From Cryptomeria japonica (lineage: Eukaryota > Streptophyta > Pinopsida > Cupressales > Cupressaceae), in NCBI RefSeq assembly GCF_030272615.1, contig NC_081411.1, forward strand, positions 187,619,449 to 187,683,448: 64,000 nucleotides of DNA, in the 5' to 3' direction. Numbering within the stretch: position 1 is the first letter of the stretch; the number at the start of each line of letters is the position of its first letter. The position numbers and the translations under genes are program-made. The notes beneath the pieces are model-generated. The model was given only the letters and a program-made list of their open reading frames with translations, made no database searches and had not been told where the DNA came from. Positions 57,600 to 64,000 of this stretch are shown here, in pieces.

Positions 57600-58070
57600 G
57601 ACCTATTGAAAGTCTCTGATGAAGAGTTGAATGTAGATGGCAGCACCCAAGTGAAGGATGGGTGATGTTAAACTTTGATGGGGCATCTCATGGCAATCTG
57701 GGACAAGAAGGTATAGGATGCTCTGTTCATAATTTGAAAAGCAAAGAAATTGTTATCCTAACTTCCCCTGTAGGCATCAAAACCAACAACTGGGCAGAAT
57801 TGATGGTCTTGGTGGAGGGACTGCACCTGTGTAGGAAATTCGAAGTTAAAATTTTGGATATTGGAGGGGATTCGGCTATAATTGTCAATGTTCTCAGGAA
57901 GGCAACATGCCCAAATGGAGACTAAACACTTTGTTGTCGAAGGCTATTGATTTATGCAAAGGTTTTGATAGGTTCACAGTCAATCATATATATAGGGAAG
58001 GTAACAAAAGAGCGGATGAGTTGGCCAACATGGGAGAGGATGGCATTAGACTCTTCTCTGAACCCACCTA
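57600..58070 (+). pseudogene. LINE-D RNase H domain
   Basis: 'WVMLNFDGASHGNLGQEGIG' carries the first Asp, 'TNNWAELMVLVEGLHLCRKF' the Glu, and 'LDIGGDSAIIVNVLRKATCP' the next Asp, all open in 57662-57925. After a frame change 'NHIYREGNKRADELANMGED' near 57980-58040 gives the final Asp. All four catalytic positions survive. It would degrade RNA in the hybrid. Confidence 0.82.
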
Positions 58071-58200
58071 AGGCCACTACTCCTATTATGTTACCCTGAT
58101 TATTTTCGCTCAGAGTTTGCTAGCATGTCTCTCCCTTTATCGATCAACTTTAAATCCTAGTCCCACCTTAATTTTCCCCCGAACAAGACCCTTTCATGGT

Positions 58201-58365
58201 CTTATGTATACATATATAAGTGTATATATATACAGACAGATATACATATATTTATACTCATATATACATCTACAGACATATATTCATGTATATATATAAA
58301 TTCTTGTGAGATATATATATAAATATACATACATATACAAATATATTTATATATGGATACATATA
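58201..58365. repeat. (AT/TATACA)n microsatellite
   Basis: About 165 bases of degenerate 'tatatacatatata' sequence between the LINE-D 3' end and the gypsy LTR head. LINE tails often grow into such simple repeats. Confidence 0.9.
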
Positions 58366-58774
58366 TGTAGTCACATAAATCTGTCCACTTAATTAAATGA
58401 ATATTTATTATTTATTTGATTATTTAACCATCAATCAATAATTAATTAATTAAATTAATTCATCTTAACCCTCTTCTCCTATTTATTAAATAAATTATTC
58501 AATTTATTTGATTTAATTCACTTAACCAAATTCAGACTATTAATTAAATAAATAAATCATATTTGTTTAATTAAATCTTCTCTCACATTTAAATAAATTA
58601 ATATTTATTTAAATCCCCTCAAAATCTCATCTCTCACATTTAAATAAATTAACATTTATTTAAATCACCTTTATCCTCCACCCACTTACATTTTCCTACA
58701 AATACAAGTTGCACAACTATTTTAAATAAATAAATTATTTATTTAAAATCCTATTTATCCTCACCCACTTGAAA

Positions 58775-58996
58775 CCTTTAATGGTTTCCCTTAAAGTCTT
58801 CAAACTTAATGGCTTCCTTCTAGAATCTTCTCAAGCCTTTAATGGTTTCCCTTAAAGTCTTCAAACTTAATGGCTTCCTTCTAGAGTCTTCTTAAGCCTT
58901 TAATGGTTTTCCTTAAAGTCTTCAGACTTAATGGCTTCCTTCTAGAGTCTTCTCAAGCTTTTAATGGTTTCCCTCAAAGTCTTCAAGCATTTAATG
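58775..58996 (+). repeat. 61-bp tandem repeat in LTR U3
   Basis: Three full copies (58775-58835, 58836-58896, 58897-58957) and a partial fourth (58958-58996), each starting CCTTTAATGG and ending TCTCAAG or TCTTAAG. They lie upstream of the TATA box where LTR enhancers usually sit. Confidence 0.95.
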
Positions 58997-59750
58997 CTTT
59001 ATCTTCCTTTTTCTCATGTAAATAAATTAAGATTTATTTAAATAAAATCCAAAATTCAAATTCACATTTAAATAAATTAATATTTATTTAAATATCTATC
59101 CAAATGCAAATTATACCATTTAATTGAAATAAATGATTTTATTTCAATTGAAAATCCCAAAATTCCTCCCACTTGCATTCTCCTACAAAATCCACTTGCA
59201 TGCCTAAATCCCTTCTATATTCTTCTAACTCCTAATTAGCCTAATCCTATCATAATCATTGTCACATTCCTAAATAAAAGGAAGTCACTTCTCAAAAACC
59301 TCCAAAGTCTTCAATAACCATTAAAAGCTTTATGTCTTCAAATGGTTAACCTCTAAAGTCTTCCAAACCATTAAAGGCTCTTACATAACCATTTATGGTT
59401 AACTCACCTGTTACCTTTGGTTAGAGACATTCCTCTAACTTAACCATCCTTTTGACTCATGGGTCTCTTCAAAGCATTTATTTCTTTGACTAAGGTAACC
59501 ATTTAACCCTTGCACGTTCATTTATCCCTTGGATAAAAGGAATATCCATTAACCTAACCCTAACCCAACCCCCCAGGGTAACCATCATGTCCCCTCAAGC
59601 ATTTAATGATCCTTATCTCTCCTCTCAAGCCTCCTCATGGTGACACTTGTCAACATGGGATTGGGTTGAAAGTCTCACATGGATTGAATATCTTTCATCC
59701 TAACCCTTGTTAAGATTGCTCAATCTTAACCCTTCATTTCCCCATTTCTT

Positions 59751-59760
59751 CTATAAATAG
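59751..59760 (+). promoter_or_regulatory. TATA box of gypsy LTR
   Basis: CTATAAATAG, preceded by an inverted repeat GTTAAGATT...AATCTTAAC (59708-59730). It corresponds to the minus-strand LTR TATA at 425-434. Confidence 0.55.
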
Positions 59761-60171
59761 AACCCTTCTCCTCAAGCAAAGAAGGAAGCATTAGAGTATT
59801 GTTGTTATACTGGTATTAACATAGAGCTTTTTCATAGCATCACTATCTACACTTGCATAGCATTTGTTTATCATTTTCAACCATCTTGAATCTCCATATG
59901 GCATCCATGGCTAGTGCTAAAAGCTGAGAACTACACTCATGTGGAACTTGGAGAGGAGAGGAACAAGGGATGAGTAACTATGAGCATCTTGATTAGCATT
60001 TGGAGGAGTATAGTTTATATATTCTATGTTTGTATGCTTTCTATTTCATGCTTAATATCTCTCTTGATATGCCTGTTTAGGATAATCTTTTGTTGCTAAC
60101 ACTAACATTTGTTTCTTGTGCTCTTGTGTGTGTTGTCATCGAACAGATTTTCTAATCCTTTTTGCAGAGCA

Positions 60172-62845
60172 TAATTTGGTGAACCTGACGTGAATCAAAG
60201 AGCAACCATTTTGAAAACTACTAACTTTTGAATGTTTTAATTGACACACAGGTCATGCTCTTGCACTTTTGTTCTCAGGTTAGCCCCTTCACAAATTGAT
60301 ACTTTAGCGCTATTGTCTATACTATTGCTCTTTCATGTTAAATAGCGCTTCTGTATTCACACAGAGTAGAGCTATTGTAACAAAGAGTTGTAAGAAAATT
60401 CCTTGTAACTGAAAACCAAAATTTTTAGGCTTGTAGAAGCCCACCAAAACATGCGGATTTTTCTCAATAATTATCTTTTGTGCAGGTTTTAACTAACCCC
60501 TACAATAGGATTTTTTTTTAGCAATTTTAGCTTAGGAAATAAATTTGTTCATATTGCTAACTTTGTCTTTCAAGTTAGGATAAAATAAATTCATTTTCCT
60601 TTTGGGTTAAAATCAACTACACTTTCATTTAGAGTTTTGAAAAGAACCACATCTTTCATTTAGAGCTCTAAAAAGAATCACACTTGTTCAAAGTTAAAAA
60701 CAATCACAAAAAACAAACACACAAAATTATTTTTTGCAAATTTAGGAACAAATTATTTTGGTTCTTAAAATGAACAAGGCAAATTTTATTTCTTGCATCA
60801 AACTAAAATTCACAATCAACACTTCATTTTGTGCAACTTAAAAAGAATCCCCAATTTGTCAAAGTTGTTCTCAAATTGATTTACTTCAAGCAAAATGTGC
60901 TCTTAATTCAGTTGACCAGGATTTCCAATTCCTAGATTACAACACATTTTGCCATTGAAGGATAAAACGAACACCATGATTGTTGGAGAAACATCTCCAA
61001 TTAGATAGAACATCATTGCAATGACAAGTTAAAAAGAAGAAGTGCATTTCGTGTTTGGCACACTTGTGCAAAAAAAGTTTGTCAAGTGGTCCTTCTTCTA
61101 ACACACACTATCCTCTCCCTTGGCTTTTGTGGTCCTAGGTGCAAGAGAAAAGTGTTAGTAACACTCAAGTTTTATCTTTTTAAGAGAGGCCTGCCAAGAG
61201 ATCGATCACTCTTGGGAATGACCTTGCGCGGTAAATTCTTCAAACTGTTATAGAAATCAGGTGAGAGTGAAAGTTGTAGCCTTGGCTATAGCTGTTCCTA
61301 CAGTGTAACTTGCCAAAAGGACAAATGGGCCCCACCACAAGTTACAAGGCTCTTAAGTGACTCACTGCAGAATGAACTTATGTCCAAAAACATCAAAAAT
61401 TACTAAACACCTTTAAGTAGTAGCCCACCCATTCTATTGATTGAGGATATTGGTGACAAATTCAGTGCAAAAGCATAGAAGGTTTTGCTCCCAAGACACT
61501 CACCATACACATTTCCTTGAGTAGAAACATAGCTTTTTGAAAGGTTACTTGTAGCCCGATAAAAGTGGTGACTCCCCCATCATAGGGATCATCTATTTAT
61601 TATGCTTATGCAAGACTTAGTATATCACATCCTTACCTACCACGGTGGGATTCATAAGGTATGTAGTACCAAATTCGAAGAAATATCAAAATGTGGGCTG
61701 AACTTATCGCAACTAGCCATTTGACCTTAGGGATAAAGAGTGTTTGAAGTGTTTGCATTTTGAGTCAAGACCAGTGTAAATTGAGCCAACTTCGGGATTT
61801 GGAAAACACCTAAAATACATTTAAAGGAAAGGGTCATAAAAATTCCAGGGATTGGGTTGATCTAGACCCATACTTATTTGTGCCTTTTTGAGGCAACATT
61901 CTTGTGTTTGTGTGCTTGCTTTGTTTTCTTGTCAAAGAAAAATCAAAAATCAATTCCAAAATAGTATTCATCCAACACAAACATTTTTCCAACAAAGGAT
62001 CAAAATCAAACAACAAAGTATCAAACTATATGATCATTCTTCACATCTTGAGAAAGAAGAATCTTCATCAACACATCAACTTGAAGAAAATACCATTGAG
62101 CTCAAAGGATCTTATCAAAAGGAGGAAATTATTCTATCTTAATAGAAAAATATTTGTCTCTCATAGAACCTTCTTATGTTACATGCGTCTCTATCTTCAA
62201 GGGAAATCAAATGAGTTTGATCAAGAGTCATTAAACCGCAGAGCTTTTATGCAATATCGTGCTTTGAGTTATCACAAAAACAGAGGCAAAATTAATCCTG
62301 ACCTCTTTCCCGACATTTGCATCACATATAACATAGCTCAGGAAGAACCACCAACCCTTGAAGAAGAAGAGGAATAATTTCTCCCATATGTGACACAAAG
62401 ATTTTATTAAAGTTAAACATTTCATCCATTATCATATCTATATCCCATCAAATCCATTCCAACTCTCAAAACATCAAAAGGTTTTTGTCCTAAGTTCTAT
62501 TTCGATATTGCTTGAATCAAACACAAAACATCACTTTTTAGAGTGTCTCTACATATAGGACAAGCTCATCCTAAGAGACATATCTACGCAGGTTAAAACT
62601 AGTCTATGAGTGAATCCTCTCATTACTAGGTAGTTGAGTCTGTAATACATCTCATATTTCTCTAAACCTTATCACATCAAACTTTGTCAATCAAACACAA
62701 CAAGCAAATCAAGAAATAAATTTGGTAACATCTACCTTTAGTGCTAGAGATCCATATGCAAAACACCCCACCAAACATAAATCTCTCATTTAATTAACAA
62801 TTCGTCATCATTTTCACCCAACTTCAACAAAAACTTGTAAACAAA
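60172..62845 (+). other. Gypsy leader, 5' untranslated region
   Basis: Begins TAATTTGGTGAACCTGACGTG. TGGTGAACCTGACG near 60177-60190 may be the primer-binding site, but I cannot name the tRNA. About 2.7 kb without recognised domains, AT-rich, with one small open frame near the 3' end. Long leaders are known in Tat/Ogre-like elements. Confidence 0.5.
62030..62377 (+). CDS. Hypothetical small open frame in gypsy leader
   Basis: From the ATG at 62030 it encodes about 115 residues; the frame stays open upstream to about 61904 without an ATG. It is Lys/Arg-rich, then 'RRAFMQYRALSYHKNRGKIN' and 'PDLFPDICITYNIAQEEP', ending in an acidic EEEEE. No family was recognised. It lies about 470 bases before gag on the same strand. 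Ogre-type elements carry an extra frame before gag, which makes a real gene possible, but chance is not excluded. Confidence 0.35.
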   Translation: MIILHILRKKNLHQHINLKKIPLSSKDLIKRRKLFYLNRKIFVSHRTFLCYMRLYLQGKSNEFDQESLNRRAFMQYRALSYHKNRGKINPDLFPDICITYNIAQEEPPTLEEEEE

Positions 62846-64000
62846 ATGGCTCAAACCATATCTAGAACAAGACAAATAGAAATTGAAGAAGAAGAGGAAG
62901 ACAATATCAATGAATTCCAAGAAGCCTTGGGAGGAAACGTAAATGATGAAAATCTAAGTACTCCTACTCCTGCGGCAATAGAAAGGGCACAACACAACCC
63001 TCTCTTTAATCGACTGTTTGATGAAATACTCAGGAGCAATGTTGATGCTCACTTTTTAAGACTTGCTCAAGAAGGAGCCAAACTACCCTCTGACTTTGAT
63101 GTTGCACAACTAAGGCAAGCATCGAAATGACAAAGTCACAATGAGGCAGAAAGAGGTCAAGATCTCATCAGATACAACCTTCATCAAGGTAATCCACCTC
63201 CTCCTCCTCCTCCAAATGAAATAGAAATGCTGTGGCAACAAGTTGAAAATCTTGCCCAACAACTTCATAGTGGTGTGAAAACTAATCAATTTTCACTCAA
63301 TGACATTTTTCCCTATCCCTTTGATAGGAATCTTCATATGCCACCTTTTCCATGAGGGTTTGAAACACCCAAGTTCAAAAAGTATAGAGGAACATGAGAT
63401 CTTCATGATCATGTTCAAGAATTCCATTCAGCTTGCCTCGAAGTGGCATATGAGGATACATACCTAATACGCCTTTTTCCCAAAAGCTTGGGAGGAACAA
63501 CCACATCATGGTTTTCCCGATTACCAGGTGGCATTAGGAAATTTGAAGAACTCATCGAGAAATTCCTGGCACATTACTCACACAACATTGAACGTGATAT
63601 CACCATGGCTGATCTATGTAACACTAAACAAAAACCAGGTGAACTATTTTCAATCTTTCTGCAATGATGGCATCAAATGTCTAGTAGATGTTCTCTTCAG
63701 TTGCTTGAACAAGAACTAGTGGAAATATTTATTTCCAACTTAAACGAAGAAATGGAATTTCACCTAGACGTAAAAGACACAGATTCTTTCAATGACATGA
63801 TCACCAAAGGCTTAAAATGTGAGTGAGCTCTCATCAAGAAAGGACTTATCAAAATCGACAATGAGCCAAAGGATAACCCTCATCCATGCTTCAATAGTGA
63901 CAAGCCTAACTTTTGGAACAAAAATAAAAACGTCGTCAATGACGGGGTTGTGGATGCATGAACTATCAAAAGTGCACAACCTGTGGTCCGATTTGCAAGA
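62846..64000 (+). pseudogene. Gypsy gag, one frame interrupted only by TGA codons
   Basis: The ATG at 62846 opens 'MAQTISRTRQIEIEEEEED'. A Pro-rich linker precedes 'MLWQQVENLAQQLH'. The retrotransposon gag core reads 'FETPKFKKYRGT', 'DLHDHVQEFHSACLEV', 'LFPKSLGGTTTSWFSRLPGG' and 'FEELIEKFLAHYSHN'. The C-terminal part reaches 'LEQELVEIFISNLNEE'. The frame does not shift over 1,155 bases, but six in-frame TGA codons occur at 63128, 63353, 63395, 63665, 63824 and 63959. It would form the particle. The gene runs past the window. Confidence 0.88.

Larger units (their letters stand above)
55385..58200 (+). mobile_element. LINE-D, 5'-truncated L1-type LINE
   Basis: Begins inside the RT and runs through the zinc region and RNase H in order. 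Domain wording differs from LINE-A and LINE-C ('SISKAYDKVDW', 'YLGIPLDKGRRSSKLW'), so it is a different LINE family. It is less decayed than LINE-B. No endonuclease or ORF1 was found upstream. The 3' end runs into an AT microsatellite at about 58200. Confidence 0.8.
58366..60171 (+). repeat. Gypsy 5' LTR
   Basis: Starts TGTAGTCACATAAATCTGTCC and ends TTTTTGCAGAGCA, 1,806 bases with TG/CA ends. The end is inferred from the primer-site-like sequence just after it and could be off by some bases. It contains a 61-base tandem repeat and a TATA box. Confidence 0.65.
58366..64000 (+). mobile_element. Ty3/gypsy element, 5' LTR, long leader and gag; continues past window
   Basis: LTR 58366-60171, a leader of about 2.7 kb with a small open frame, then gag from 62846 to the window edge. 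The long LTR and leader resemble plant Tat-type gypsy elements, but lineage needs the RT, which is outside. The LTR relates to the minus-strand LTR at 1-1398. Confidence 0.8.

Noticed and set aside
62846-64000. Alternative genetic code in which TGA is sense
   Set aside because: Neighbouring elements use and lose all three stops, and the pattern is explained by CpG decay; the window otherwise looks like plant nuclear DNA.

Overview
The window looks like plant nuclear intergenic DNA made almost entirely of old, nested retrotransposons. The plant assignment rests on L1-type LINEs that carry a terminal RNase H, Ty1/copia and Ty3/gypsy elements whose primer-binding sites resemble initiator-Met tRNA, and the density of nested, stop-riddled copies. 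A large-genome plant, possibly a gymnosperm, is an inference I cannot prove. I found no intact host gene, no rRNA or tRNA gene and no CRISPR array. The only host-like trace is a weak PPR-like remnant on the minus strand near 15.4-15.9 kb.

Layout. 1-1398: head of a minus-strand gypsy-type LTR. 1399-8406: LINE-A (+), broken by a 1.6-kb unknown insertion at 3683-5304. 8407-8531: head of a plus-strand gypsy LTR, cut by Copia-1 (8532 to about 14836; 5' LTR present, 3' end lost). 14837-18943: non-coding, with small tandem duplications. 18944 to about 21430: gag-protease and LTR of a minus-strand gypsy element. 21440-22125: 3' end of a truncated retroposon. About 22460-55080: a LINE-B (+) of roughly 6 kb, split into four pieces by three insertions. 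These are Copia-2 (22803-29877, both LTRs), a composite inverted-repeat element with a palindromic minisatellite core (30759-43521), and a very long LTR-like element with a perfect GATCA duplication (47308-54040). The composite element was itself hit by LINE-C on the minus strand (36401-42572). About 55385-58200: LINE-D (+). 58366 to the window end: 5' LTR, long leader and gag of a gypsy element (+).

The most interesting region is 30.7-43.5 kb. Two inverted arms, each with a pyrimidine/purine strand-asymmetric tract, flank about 3 kb of a minisatellite. The repeat units occur in both orientations, so neighbours form near-perfect hairpins (one has a 22-bp stem). Removing this element, Copia-2 and the GATCA-flanked LTR restores a LINE of about 6.0 kb whose ORF1 length matches LINE-C. 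This supports the element boundaries independently.

The coding remnants do not work together as a pathway. They are independent mobile elements inactivated by stops, frameshifts and nesting. In the last gypsy gag all six in-frame stops are TGA and there is no frameshift. In Copia-2 many stops are TAG at positions where the family has Gln. Both patterns fit C-to-T decay at methylated sites.
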